From Wocania_A spongiicola (lineage in GTDB: Bacteria > Bacteroidota > Bacteroidia > Flavobacteriales > Flavobacteriaceae), in assembly GCF_023502325.1 (NCBI RefSeq), contig NZ_JAMFLZ010000003.1, positions 372,001-436,000 on the forward strand: 64,000 nt of DNA, read 5' to 3'. Positions within the stretch are counted from its first letter, which is position 1, and each line of letters starts with the position of its first letter. Both the position numbers and the translations under genes were made by a program. The notes below the pieces were generated by a model that was given only the letters and a program-made list of their open reading frames with translations, made no database searches and was not told the DNA's origin. Below are positions 1 to 7,884 of this stretch, one piece after another.

Positions 1-165
1 CCAGAAGGTCACCCGTTTTATAATTTAGAAGGTAGCGACAATATTGTTATGTTTTATACAGAGAGATATCCTAAACAACCTATGATTATTAAAGGTGCGG
101 GTGCAGGTGCAGAAGTTACAGCTTCTGGCTTGTTTGCTGATATAATTAGAATAGGAAATGATTAA
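1..165 (+). CDS. thrA: Bifunctional aspartokinase/homoserine dehydrogenase, C-terminal end (partial)
   Basis: The first 54 codons are an open frame that runs in from the left edge and stops at 163-165. The peptide contains ERYPKQPMIIKGAGAGAEVT, the conserved end of the homoserine dehydrogenase domain of ThrA, with its Gly-rich GAGAGAEVTA segment followed by the final helix GLFADIIRI. The enzyme makes aspartyl phosphate and reduces aspartate semialdehyde to homoserine. thrB and thrC follow directly, which supports the identification as ThrA over a stand-alone homoserine dehydrogenase. The fused kinase domain itself lies outside the window. Confidence 0.88.
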   Translation, partial: PEGHPFYNLEGSDNIVMFYTERYPKQPMIIKGAGAGAEVTASGLFADIIRIGND

Positions 166-207
166 ATAAGTATGTCATTTATAGCAATCAGGAATAAATG
201 ATTCGCA

Positions 208-1152
208 ATGACAAAGAAATATACAATGAAAAACGAAATAAAAATATTTTCACCTGCAACTGTAGCAAATGTAGCTTGTGGCTTTGATGTTTTAGGTTTT
301 TGCTTAGACAATATTGGTGATGAAATGCTAATTAGGAAAACGAATAAAAAAGGCATTTTTATAACTAAAATTGAAGGCTTTGATTTACCTATGGATGCTG
401 AGTTAAATGTTGCTGGAGTTTCAGCATTAGCTATGTACGAGGCTTTAAATGTTGATTATGGTTTTGAAATTGAAATTTGCAAAAACATAAAACCAGGAAG
501 TGGTATTGGTAGTAGTGCTGCGAGTGCCGTAGGTAGTGTTTTTGGTATGAATGAACTTTTAGGGAAACCTTTTAGCAAAACACAACTTACGGAGTTTGCT
601 ATTAAAGGCGAAGCTTTAGCTAGTAAATGTGAGCATGCTGATAATTTAGCTCCAGCTATTTTTGGAGGGTTTACATTGGTTAAAAGTGTGTCGCCATTAG
701 AAATTCTAGAAATTCCGTCACCAGATGATTTGTACGTTACTATTATTCATCCGCAAATTGAAATAAAAACATCAGAAGCTAGAGCTATACTTCCAAAAGA
801 AGTTTCACTACAAAGTGCCATAACACAATGGGCAAATTTTGGTAGTTTAATTCATGGGCTACACACTAGCAATTACGAGTTAATTAGTAAATCCCTTCAT
901 GATGTTATTATTGAACCACACCGAAGCAAACTTATTCCATATTATAACGAAGTAAAAATGGAGGCATTAAAAACAGGTGCTTTAGGTTGTGGTATTTCGG
1001 GTTCTGGGCCTTCAATTTTTTCTTTATCAAAAGGTTTAGAAAACGCTAAAAATGTAGAAGATGCAATTAAAAATGTTTATTCAAAAGCTGATATAAAATT
1101 TGATACTTATAGATCAAGAATTAACACAGAAGGCATCAAAATAATAAATTAA
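208..1152 (+). CDS. thrB: Homoserine kinase
   Basis: GHMP-family kinase of 314 residues that phosphorylates homoserine in threonine synthesis in the cytoplasm. The N-terminus carries FSPATVANVACGFDVLG (about residues 14-30), the ATP-binding loop PGSGIGSSAAS is at about 96-106, and the C-terminal GHMP motif GCGISGSGPSIFS is near 260-272. Length is normal for the family. Two in-frame ATGs exist, at 208 and 226; the second gives MKNEIKIFSPATV and fits family N-termini slightly better, so the true start may be 226. It sits 42 bp after thrA and 43 bp before the thrC start, as part of a thrABC operon. Confidence 0.95.
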   Translation: MTKKYTMKNEIKIFSPATVANVACGFDVLGFCLDNIGDEMLIRKTNKKGIFITKIEGFDLPMDAELNVAGVSALAMYEALNVDYGFEIEICKNIKPGSGIGSSAASAVGSVFGMNELLGKPFSKTQLTEFAIKGEALASKCEHADNLAPAIFGGFTLVKSVSPLEILEIPSPDDLYVTIIHPQIEIKTSEARAILPKEVSLQSAITQWANFGSLIHGLHTSNYELISKSLHDVIIEPHRSKLIPYYNEVKMEALKTGALGCGISGSGPSIFSLSKGLENAKNVEDAIKNVYSKADIKFDTYRSRINTEGIKIIN

Positions 1153-1195
1153 TTTTTTGCAGATTGCCATTGCAAAACTGAAATTACAATTAAAA

Positions 1196-2488
1196 ATGAA
1201 TTATTATAGTCTAAATAAAAAAGCACCAAAAACATCATTTAAAGATGCCGTAATAAAAGGCTTAGCTCCAGATAAAGGTTTATACTTTCCGGAAAGCATT
1301 ACACCTTTACCAAAAGAATTCTTTGAGAATATTGATGATTTATCTTATTCTGAAATAGCATTCCGAGCTATTAAGCAATTTATATCTCCGGAGATCCCTG
1401 AGGATGTTTTAAAGACTATTGTTGAAGAGACTCTGTCTTTTGACTTCCCTATAATTCAATTAAATGAAAATATCTCTACCTTAGAATTGTTTCATGGACC
1501 AACCATGGCATTTAAAGATGTTGGTGCTCGCTTTATGGCTCGTTGTTTAGGTTATTTTAATAAGAATAATGATAAAGAAGTTACTGTTTTGGTAGCAACA
1601 TCAGGAGATACGGGAGGTGCAGTAGCAAATGGCTTTTTAGGTGTAAAAGGTGTAAATGTGGTTATACTCTACCCTAGCGGAAAAGTAAGCGATATTCAAG
1701 AAAAACAACTAACAACATTAGGAGAAAACATCACAGCACTAGAAGTTAACGGCACTTTTGATGATTGTCAAGCCATGGTAAAAAAAGCCTTTTTAGACGA
1801 GACTCTAACTAATCAGATGCAACTAACATCAGCAAACTCTATAAATGTAGCACGCTGGTTGCCACAACTATTTTACTTTATGTTTGCCTATAAACAATTA
1901 CATAAATCATATGGTGATATTGTATTCTCTGTACCTAGTGGAAATTTTGGTAATGTATGTGCAGGTATGATGGCGCAACAATTAGGGTTGCCTGTAAAAC
2001 ATTTTATCGCTTCAAACAATGAGAATAATGTAGTTACTCGTTATTTGCAATCTAAAATTTACGAACCAAAACCTTCAATACAAACCATTAGTAATGCTAT
2101 GGATGTTGGTGCACCAAGCAATTTTATTCGTATTCAAGAAATCTATAAAAACAGTTTTGAATCATTAAACGATAATCTATCGTCTTATAGTTTTTCTGAT
2201 AACAAAACCAGAGAGGCCATGCTAGAAATATATAGCAATTATAATTACGTAGCAGATCCCCATGGTGCGGTGGGGTATTTAGGTTGTAAAGCTTATTTAA
2301 AAGAACATCCTAATGCCCATTGTGTGTTTTTAGAAACTGCACATCCTACTAAGTTTTTAGATGTTGTAGAAGAGGTTATTAAAAAAGAACAACCGTTACC
2401 TGTGCAAATTGAAGCTGTAATGGATAAAGAAAAAGCGTCTATCGAAATTTCAAGTTATATAGATCTAAAAAACTATCTTCTTAATTAA
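1196..2488 (+). CDS. thrC: Threonine synthase
   Basis: PLP enzyme that converts O-phosphohomoserine to threonine; 430 residues from the ATG at 1196. The frame is open further upstream to a TTG at 1157, but the extra peptide is not family-like, whereas MNYYSLNKKAPKTSFKDAV is a typical ThrC start. The PLP lysine lies in GPTMAFKDVGARF (K107), and the phosphate-binding loops TSGDTGGAVANGF and VPSGNFGNVCAG are present. Last gene of the thr operon; no clear terminator hairpin was seen before the next gene. Confidence 0.95.
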   Translation: MNYYSLNKKAPKTSFKDAVIKGLAPDKGLYFPESITPLPKEFFENIDDLSYSEIAFRAIKQFISPEIPEDVLKTIVEETLSFDFPIIQLNENISTLELFHGPTMAFKDVGARFMARCLGYFNKNNDKEVTVLVATSGDTGGAVANGFLGVKGVNVVILYPSGKVSDIQEKQLTTLGENITALEVNGTFDDCQAMVKKAFLDETLTNQMQLTSANSINVARWLPQLFYFMFAYKQLHKSYGDIVFSVPSGNFGNVCAGMMAQQLGLPVKHFIASNNENNVVTRYLQSKIYEPKPSIQTISNAMDVGAPSNFIRIQEIYKNSFESLNDNLSSYSFSDNKTREAMLEIYSNYNYVADPHGAVGYLGCKAYLKEHPNAHCVFLETAHPTKFLDVVEEVIKKEQPLPVQIEAVMDKEKASIEISSYIDLKNYLLN

Positions 2489-2562
2489 GAATCATAGAAT
2501 TTGTCAGAAAATTTCGTTATTTTCGTTTCATCCTTTATTGAAGCTTATTAAAAAAGTGAAAG

Positions 2563-3249
2563 ATGAAAACAAACAAACTGCAAGCTCTAACTTTTCTTTT
2601 CTTTATAACACTTTCGCTACATGCCCAGAAAAAAGTTGTTAATGGGCAAATAATTACCTTTAAAAACATTACAGTAGAAAATGCAAAAATTACTGTAAAA
2701 AAAACTAAGCACTCCGTTTTTTCAGACTCCCTTGGTTTTTTTTCAATTACATGTGATCTTAAGGATAAAATTTCTATAACAGCTGCTGGATTTAAATCAA
2801 AACAGATTAAAGTTAAAAACATAAAAGACTCTTTGAATGTATCTTTGATAATATCTGGTAGCGAAGAAGATATAAATTTGGCTATGAATAATGGCCATAT
2901 TAATGAGGAGGAGCGAAATTTAGTAAATAAACACTTTAAATCTGGTCAATTGTATAGTCTTGGGTTTACAAATATGACAGATTTGATTAAAGGTAAATTT
3001 CCGAGGGTTAACATTATTAATGATGAATTGATAATTCGTGGGAAAAACACCTTTTCAAATTCAAACAATTCTAAACCTAGAAACGGGGCTTTAATTATTA
3101 TTAACGGTACAGAATACAGATGGAGTTCGGTTAAAAGTATGATTGTGACCAACGTGAAAGATATAAAAATACTTAATAGTCTAGAAGCTTCAAGATATGG
3201 AGCAGGTAGCGGAAATGGTGTTGTAGTAATAAAACTTGTGGACGAATAA
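2563..3249 (+). CDS. Secreted carboxypeptidase-regulatory-like plus TonB plug-like protein, function unknown
   Basis: Predicted exported protein of 228 residues. Residues 1-22 form a signal peptide ending LHAQ. About 26-95 looks like the CarboxypepD_reg-like beta domain often found at the front of SusC-type receptors. About 130-228 resembles a TonB plug: PRVNIINDELIIRG, then GALIIINGTEYRW, and an end with EASRYGAGSGNGVVVIKL, matching the usual plug ending. There is no beta-barrel. Such stand-alone plug proteins occur in Bacteroidota, but their role is not known to me. It stands alone, 74 bp after thrC, and no terminator is obvious after it; 3250-3402 holds no gene that I can support. Confidence 0.7.
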   Translation: MKTNKLQALTFLFFITLSLHAQKKVVNGQIITFKNITVENAKITVKKTKHSVFSDSLGFFSITCDLKDKISITAAGFKSKQIKVKNIKDSLNVSLIISGSEEDINLAMNNGHINEEERNLVNKHFKSGQLYSLGFTNMTDLIKGKFPRVNIINDELIIRGKNTFSNSNNSKPRNGALIIINGTEYRWSSVKSMIVTNVKDIKILNSLEASRYGAGSGNGVVVIKLVDE

Positions 3250-3402
3250 GGCTCTTTTTTCTTCTAAAAAAACTACTCAACATATAACTCTAGTTCTATT
3301 TGCAACATAGGTTTTTAGATGTTTTTGAATTGATATGCGTTTAACTAAGCAACATATGTTTTCCAAACTTTCACAATGGAATTAATCCAATTGAACAAAA
3401 AA

Positions 3403-3534
3403 ATGAAAAGATTTTATTTTGCATCAATAGCCCTACTTTTAGCAATAAGTTGTTCGAAAGATGATCCAATTAATGAGATTATAGAAGAGGAAGAAGAAAA
3501 AACAACAATAAACTTAGCTCCAAATCATGAATAA
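3403..3534 (+). CDS. 43-residue lipoprotein fragment
   Basis: A short frame of 43 codons with a perfect lipoprotein signal: MKRFYFASIALLLAISC followed by SKDDP, the usual flavobacterial lipobox and outer-membrane export context. After the cysteine come only 26 residues with a run of glutamates (EEEEEK) and then INLAPNHE before the stop. The Glu-rich linker followed by a bare NLAPN start looks like the beginning of a larger surface lipoprotein cut off early. It is probably a truncated gene, although a genuine small lipoprotein cannot be excluded. It is too short to assign a function. Confidence 0.5.
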   Translation: MKRFYFASIALLLAISCSKDDPINEIIEEEEEKTTINLAPNHE

Positions 3535-3544
3535 TAACTTTAGT

Positions 3545-3667
3545 CAACAATGTCTATAAGTAATTGCTTGTTCTTACATGTTTTTGAAAATCTGTGAGGT
3601 TTTTCTATGCGGTATGTATTTGCTAAATTAGTTGCTGAAACACACAACTAATCATATACAAAACGTT
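3545..3667 (+). repeat. Structured intergenic element, copy A
   Basis: Fills the gap after the lipoprotein fragment. Its left end CAACAATGTCTATAAGTAAT starts 11 nt after a stop codon, and its right end ACTAATCATATACAAAACGTT lies about 27 nt before the next ATG. Both ends match copies B (4256-4374) and C (7056-7180) while the middle differs. The outer ends CAAC / GTT are complementary in the manner of a recombination or folded-RNA element. Confidence 0.5.
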
Positions 3668-3693
3668 ATGTGCTATTAAAACAAACCTTAAAA

Positions 3694-4248
3694 ATGACAA
3701 AAAAACTACTTCTTATTTTAACAATTCTGACTTTTCTATCGTGTGGAAATGAATCTGATAAAATGATTTATAAAACCAAAGGTGGAGAATTTGCTTCTCA
3801 AGCTGGAAATTTTATCGCAGGTTTCCCAACCAAACCGAATTATTCAGCTATTGACAATCAAATCGGACTTGATAAATTTCAAATCCATTTATTTCGTTCG
3901 ACTTTAGGACCAAATAAAACATTTTCGGTAGAATACAACGACTATCCTGAACATATGATTAAATTATCTATAACTAACGAGCAACTTTATTCACAAGGAG
4001 TTACTAATTTCTCGAATAAAATGGCTGAAGCTTTTAAATTGGAATTTCAAGAACCAATTGAACAACATGGATTGAAAGGGCATTATTTTGTGCTAAATCT
4101 TAATCAGAATGCAATTGACAAAGGAATTAAAGGTCATATTCAAGGTAAATTATTTAGACAAGGAAACCGAGTTTATACGGTTACTTATATTGGAAAAAAT
4201 GACAAAAATACAGATAAGTTTATGCAATCTTTTCGTCTGATAAAATAA
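3694..4248 (+). CDS. Lipoprotein of unknown function
   Basis: Predicted 184-residue lipoprotein. The ATG at 3694 gives MTKKLLLILTILTFLSC with a lipobox cysteine at 17; the frame stays open upstream to a GTG at 3670, but that would bury the signal peptide. The mature part (about 18-184) is a mixed alpha/beta domain with IAGFPTKPNY, HLFRSTLG and a C-terminal NRVYTVTYIGKN strand, reminiscent of small periplasmic proteins that read substrate binding or stress, but I do not recognise a named family. It is bounded on both sides by intergenic elements A and B, so it looks like a single-gene unit. Confidence 0.7.
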   Translation: MTKKLLLILTILTFLSCGNESDKMIYKTKGGEFASQAGNFIAGFPTKPNYSAIDNQIGLDKFQIHLFRSTLGPNKTFSVEYNDYPEHMIKLSITNEQLYSQGVTNFSNKMAEAFKLEFQEPIEQHGLKGHYFVLNLNQNAIDKGIKGHIQGKLFRQGNRVYTVTYIGKNDKNTDKFMQSFRLIK

Positions 4249-4255
4249 CTGCTTA

Positions 4256-4374
4256 CAACAACACCTATAATTTTCATTGCTAGTCCTCGCCTACTTAAGA
4301 AAATCCTAGCAGATTTCTCTCTGATCAGTTTTCTTTTATTAAATTAGGTGCATAACCACATAACTAATCTACAC
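4256..4374 (+). repeat. Structured intergenic element, copy B
   Basis: Begins 8 nt after the preceding stop with CAACAACACCTATAAT and ends with AACTAATCTACAC 11 nt before the AraC start. Inside is a hairpin with arms TGCTAG (4278-4283) and CTAGCA (4306-4311). Copy C has a hairpin in the same place with a different but still paired sequence (TAGCGA/TCGCTA), which indicates that the fold is conserved. Confidence 0.5.
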
Positions 4375-4384
4375 TAGCAAAATA

Positions 4385-5236
4385 ATGAACCGTGAAATCA
4401 TAGACATAAACGATTGTACCATTTTATTGGAAGAAGCATCTACCGATAACAATTTAATCGATTCGTGTTTTTTTGACGAACCCGTTATTGCTATTGCTTT
4501 TTACGGTGCAGGAGATGTTGGCCTAAAAGTTAAATTTGAAGGAAAAACCAAAGAATTCCATCATACCAAAGGCATGGTATTATCCTTTTATGCCGATAGT
4601 AAAGTAGAGTTTGAACATCATGTTTCTGCACAAAAACCACTAGAATGTTTAGTAATAGCAACAACGATTAGAAACTTAGACAAGCTACCCAATGGTGAAG
4701 GTCAGTTTTTAGAAAAGTTTTTACATCAATTAGTACATCCAAAAGACCATTATGTTGAAGGCCCCGTATTTAATATGAGCCCAGAAATGTTTCTATTAGT
4801 AGAACAATTCTTTAACAATGCTTACAAAGGAGAAATTAAAATGATGTTCTACAAAAGCCACATGGCTGCTTTACTTTCTCATTATTTTGGACAATTAGCA
4901 TCCGAGGAATCAAGCAAAATTGACACTTCACAACTTGAGAAAATCAACTTAGCTCAAGAAATTTTATTGTCAGATATGGAAAACCCTCCTTCGCTCACCG
5001 AACTGGCTTACAAAATAGGTACTAACACCAACAAACTAAAAAAAGGATTTAAAGCACAATTTGGTGTTCCAGTTTTTAAATACTTACATAACGAACGTTT
5101 AAAAAAAGCTTACAACTTAATTAAAAACGATCAAAAAACTATTCAAGAAGCCGCTTGGGCCGTGGGTTATGATAGTTTAGGATCCTTCTCAAATGCCTTT
5201 GAAAAAAAGTTTGGCTTCAGACCCAGTCAAGCATAA
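4385..5236 (+). CDS. AraC-family transcriptional regulator
   Basis: Regulator of 283 residues. Residues about 1-190 form an unassigned N-terminal sensing domain; residues about 200-283 form the AraC double helix-turn-helix, with SLTELAYKIGTNTNKLKKGF (first HTH) and TIQEAAWAVGYDSLGSFSNA followed by FEKKFGFRPSQ (second HTH and family signature). It reads into a downstream operon of DUF5367, DUF1772 and NmrA-like genes, and two 15-bp direct repeats spaced 21 bp start-to-start lie just in front of that operon, fitting an AraC activator. The ligand is unknown. Confidence 0.88.
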   Translation: MNREIIDINDCTILLEEASTDNNLIDSCFFDEPVIAIAFYGAGDVGLKVKFEGKTKEFHHTKGMVLSFYADSKVEFEHHVSAQKPLECLVIATTIRNLDKLPNGEGQFLEKFLHQLVHPKDHYVEGPVFNMSPEMFLLVEQFFNNAYKGEIKMMFYKSHMAALLSHYFGQLASEESSKIDTSQLEKINLAQEILLSDMENPPSLTELAYKIGTNTNKLKKGFKAQFGVPVFKYLHNERLKKAYNLIKNDQKTIQEAAWAVGYDSLGSFSNAFEKKFGFRPSQA

Positions 5237-5240
5237 AATT

Positions 5241-5276
5241 CTTTTCGAATAAATCATAATCCTTTTTGAATAAGTC
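5241..5276 (+). promoter_or_regulatory. Probable AraC-type tandem operator
   Basis: Two imperfect 15-bp direct repeats, CTTTTCGAATAAATC (5241-5255) and CTTTTTGAATAAGTC (5262-5276), match at 13 of 15 positions. Their starts are 21 bp apart, two helical turns, the arrangement typical of AraC-family binding sites. The second copy lies 18 bp upstream of a TAGATTTG -7 box. The AraC gene just upstream is the obvious candidate binder (inference). Confidence 0.55.
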
Positions 5277-5294
5277 GCTGGTTAACAGCTGCTA

Positions 5295-5302
5295 TAGATT
5301 TG
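5295..5302 (+). promoter_or_regulatory. Bacteroidota -7 promoter element
   Basis: TAGATTTG matches the Bacteroidota TAnnTTTG element and lies 24 bp upstream of the DUF5367 start. A TTTG at 5265-5268, inside the second AraC repeat, is the best -33 candidate, but the spacing is a little long, as expected for an activator-dependent promoter. Confidence 0.5.
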
Positions 5303-5326
5303 CGTCATAATTAAAAATCAAAAATT

Positions 5327-5719
5327 ATGATTAGCAAGACATTATTTAGCATTGTATGTGCCATTTTAGTTTGGATTTTATGCGTTTCATTTTACCTCTT
5401 ATCGTTTTATGTTCCCTTTTTAGAAAATCAAGAACTACAATCTAATATTGTACTGGCATTGGCAATTATTCCTAGCGCTTGTTTAGGGGCATACCTGTTC
5501 TATAAAAATAGCTACATGAAACCATCTACATTGGCACTTACATTTATAATTGTAGCTACTGTATTGGATGTATTGATAACAGTTCCTGTATTTGTAATTC
5601 CAAATGGTGGTAGCTATTCAGAATTTTTCAGAGACCCTATGTTTTACACTATTGTGGTTGAGTTTTACTTCATTGTATTGTATTACGGAAATCATTTAAC
5701 AAAAAAACTAGAAGCATGA
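5327..5719 (+). CDS. DUF5367 family membrane protein
   Basis: Small inner-membrane protein of 130 residues with four predicted hydrophobic segments (about 5-27, 42-60, 68-90 and 107-123) and short polar loops. The sequence fits the DUF5367 family of unknown function, which in Bacteroidota often occurs with DUF1772 and NmrA-like genes under an AraC regulator, as here. Its stop overlaps the next start by 4 bp (ATGA), so translation is coupled. Confidence 0.7.
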   Translation: MISKTLFSIVCAILVWILCVSFYLLSFYVPFLENQELQSNIVLALAIIPSACLGAYLFYKNSYMKPSTLALTFIIVATVLDVLITVPVFVIPNGGSYSEFFRDPMFYTIVVEFYFIVLYYGNHLTKKLEA

Positions 5720-6201
5720 AAAACGTGATCTTTTTTATAACGGTATTATTGAATGCGCTTTCTACAGGTTTTTTCTTCGCATGGTCCGTTTCTGTCATAT
5801 TGGGAACTAAAAAAGTAAGTGATTTCACTTACTTGGAAACCATGCAAAACATCAATAGAGAAATCTTAAACCCTGTCTTCTTTATAATATTCTTCGGAAG
5901 CCTGACAACATTGCTAATCACTACTTATCTACAGTTTAACAATAAACCTGTGTTTTGGTTGGTCTTGGCATCTACAATCATTTATCTAATTGGCACTTTT
6001 GGTATTACAGCCTTTGGCAATGTTCCTTTAAACAATGAGCTAGATCTATTAAACATTACTAAACTTAGCTTATTAGAGCTAAAGAGTTTTAGAACCTATT
6101 ATGAAAGTACTTGGAATCAGTACCATAACATTAGAACTATTTCTGGTATGATTTCATTTACCCTATTACTTATATCAATATTTATTCAAAAAACATTTTA
6201 A
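5716..6201 (+). CDS. DUF1772 (anthrone oxygenase-like) membrane protein
   Basis: Membrane protein of 161 residues. Four hydrophobic segments (about 3-25, 50-72, 80-100 and 140-158) and the N-terminal layout, a helix with SVILGTKKV then a loop with MQNINREILNPVFFIIFFG, match the DUF1772 family, which includes fungal anthrone oxygenases. The bacterial members have no proven reaction. It overlaps the upstream gene by 4 bp and precedes the NmrA-like reductase by 11 bp, so the three are one operon. Confidence 0.75.
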   Translation: MKNVIFFITVLLNALSTGFFFAWSVSVILGTKKVSDFTYLETMQNINREILNPVFFIIFFGSLTTLLITTYLQFNNKPVFWLVLASTIIYLIGTFGITAFGNVPLNNELDLLNITKLSLLELKSFRTYYESTWNQYHNIRTISGMISFTLLLISIFIQKTF

Positions 6202-6212
6202 AACAATTCATT

Positions 6213-7049
6213 ATGAAAACAAACATTTTAGTTATCGGAGGAACCGGAAAAACTGGTCGCCGCGTAGTAGAACAATTACAAAAAAAAGGTATTGAACCAA
6301 GAGTTGGTTCGAGAAGTGCTACACCAAGTTTTGATTGGGACAACAAAGACACCTGGGTAGAAGCCCTTGACGGTATTGAAAGAATGTACGTTACCTATTA
6401 TCCGGACTTGGCTGTTCCTGGAGCCAAAGAAGCCATACAGAGTTTAACATATTTAGCTAAAGAACTAGGAGTTAAAAAAATGGTTTTGCTTTCTGGTAAA
6501 GGTGAAACCGAAGCAGAAGCTTGTGAAAAAATTGTGATGGATTCTGGCATGGATTATACCATAGTTAGAGCTTCTTGGTTTAACCAAAATTGGAGCGAAA
6601 GTTTCTTTTTAGAGCCTATTCTATCGGGAGAAGTGACATTACCCATGTCTGATGTTTTAATTCCTTTTGTAGATGCCAATGATATTGCCGAAGTTGCTGC
6701 CAATGTTTTATTGGATGACACTTATAATGGTGAAATCATTGAGGTAACAGGTCCAGAATTAATTACTTTTAAGGATATTGTTGACATCATTTCAAAGACT
6801 AGTAACAGAAGTTTAAACTTTTACGACATCACATTAGAGCAGTATGTTGATGGCATGAAACAAATGCAAATACCTAACGATGTCGTTTGGTTAATTGAGT
6901 ATTTATTTAGTCATGTATTGACCAATCCAAAAAATCAATTGGTAGTTAATGATATTGAACGCGTTTTAGGAAGAAAAGCAAAAACATTCTTAGAATATGC
7001 CCAAGAAACTGCTAAAACTGGGATTTGGAGTCAAGTAAGCGTTACATAA
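6213..7049 (+). CDS. NmrA-like NAD(P)-binding protein
   Basis: Atypical short-chain dehydrogenase of 278 residues. The Rossmann loop VIGGTGKTGRRVVEQL is at about residues 7-22, followed by the NmrA/PCBER-like features SWFNQNWSE and PFVDANDIAEVA and a C-terminal helical cap. Family members are NAD(P)H sensors or quinone/azo-type reductases; the substrate cannot be told. Third gene of the AraC-controlled operon. A strong hairpin (7074-7106) follows. Confidence 0.85.
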   Translation: MKTNILVIGGTGKTGRRVVEQLQKKGIEPRVGSRSATPSFDWDNKDTWVEALDGIERMYVTYYPDLAVPGAKEAIQSLTYLAKELGVKKMVLLSGKGETEAEACEKIVMDSGMDYTIVRASWFNQNWSESFFLEPILSGEVTLPMSDVLIPFVDANDIAEVAANVLLDDTYNGEIIEVTGPELITFKDIVDIISKTSNRSLNFYDITLEQYVDGMKQMQIPNDVVWLIEYLFSHVLTNPKNQLVVNDIERVLGRKAKTFLEYAQETAKTGIWSQVSVT

Positions 7050-7055
7050 CTATTG

Positions 7056-7180
7056 CCAGCAATATGCATAATTAATAGCGATTTGAGTTTTACTCTAGTC
7101 GCTATTCTTTTTATTTTGTAATTTACTTTCCGAAAAGTAACGCATATAAATTCGCTACTAATCATACACGAACACGTTGG
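7056..7180 (+). repeat. Structured intergenic element, copy C
   Basis: Starts 7 nt after the NmrA stop with CCAGCAATATGCATAATTAA and ends ACTAATCATACACGAACACG then TTGG, 36 nt before the cupin start. Its ends match copies A and B: left CAnCAAnnnnnATAAtTaAT, right ACTAATCATAnAC. It contains the hairpin listed separately at 7074-7106. Confidence 0.5.
7074..7106 (+). terminator. Long hairpin followed by T-rich tract
   Basis: Outer arms AATAGCGA (7074-7081) and TCGCTATT (7099-7106) enclose inner arms GAGT/ACTC around a TTT loop. CTTTTTATTTT follows. This is a good intrinsic terminator for the NmrA operon, and it is also the conserved stem of intergenic element C. Confidence 0.65.
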
Positions 7181-7215
7181 AAACAATATAAACTAACCAG
7201 TCAAAACTCAATATT

Positions 7216-7788
7216 ATGGAACGTAAATATTTCTTAAAATCAACAGCAATAGGAATTGGAGCATTATCTATTATTCCCATGATTAATGCTTGTAAAACCG
7301 AATCAAAGAAAGAGAGTGTTAATGAGTCTACAAAATCAGAAGTTAAAGATTTACAAAAACCTAAAATTGTTAAAGATAGCGAAGGAAATAAATTGAATGT
7401 ATTGGGAGATAATCAAAACATCAAGCTGACAGGAGAGGACACAAATGGACAGTATACGTTAATTGAACAAAACAATGAACCAGGAACCAGAATTCCACCG
7501 CACGTGCATGAAAATGAAGACGAGGTGTTTCAAGTTTTAGAAGGACAAGTTGAAATGAGTATTGGAGATAAAATGACTACACTTAATGCAGGTGACATTA
7601 TATTTTGCCCAAAAGGGGTTCCTCATTCATGGAAAATTGTCGGAGAAGAAAAAGCCCGAGCCATGCTAAGCATTTTTCCTTCTGGCTTAGAGGGGATGTT
7701 TAAGGAATTAGCGAAATTCCCAGCTGGACCACCAGATATGGAAAAGGTTACTAAAATTTGTGGTAAATATAATTTGAAATTCGTTTAA
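7216..7788 (+). CDS. Cupin-domain exported protein
   Basis: 190 residues. The N-terminus MERKYFLKSTAIGIGALSII resembles a Tat-like leader and runs into a possible lipobox cysteine (INAC, C26), so export is likely. Residues about 85-165 form a cupin_2 barrel: motif 1 has PPHVHENEDEVFQVLEGQVE (His-x-His and Glu metal ligands) and motif 2 has GDIIFCPKGVPHSW (His ligand). The metal-binding residues are intact, so it could be a dioxygenase or isomerase or just a binding protein; no substrate can be assigned. Single gene between two intergenic elements. Confidence 0.8.
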   Translation: MERKYFLKSTAIGIGALSIIPMINACKTESKKESVNESTKSEVKDLQKPKIVKDSEGNKLNVLGDNQNIKLTGEDTNGQYTLIEQNNEPGTRIPPHVHENEDEVFQVLEGQVEMSIGDKMTTLNAGDIIFCPKGVPHSWKIVGEEKARAMLSIFPSGLEGMFKELAKFPAGPPDMEKVTKICGKYNLKFV

Positions 7789-7884
7789 GTAAAATGTTGT
7801 TGTCAAAAATGGCGATAAATAACTGCGATTTAAGCGATGAAGCAACAATATGTCTGTTTTTTTCGGGAACTTGATTTAAAAAAA

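Noticed and set aside
1157..1195. TTG start for threonine synthase at 1157
   Set aside because: The extra residues are not family-like and the ATG at 1196 gives the normal N-terminus.
3545..7180. Classical integron with attC sites
   Set aside because: The elements have no RYYYAAC/GTTRRRY core match and no integrase is present; they are reported only as an unclassified repeat family.
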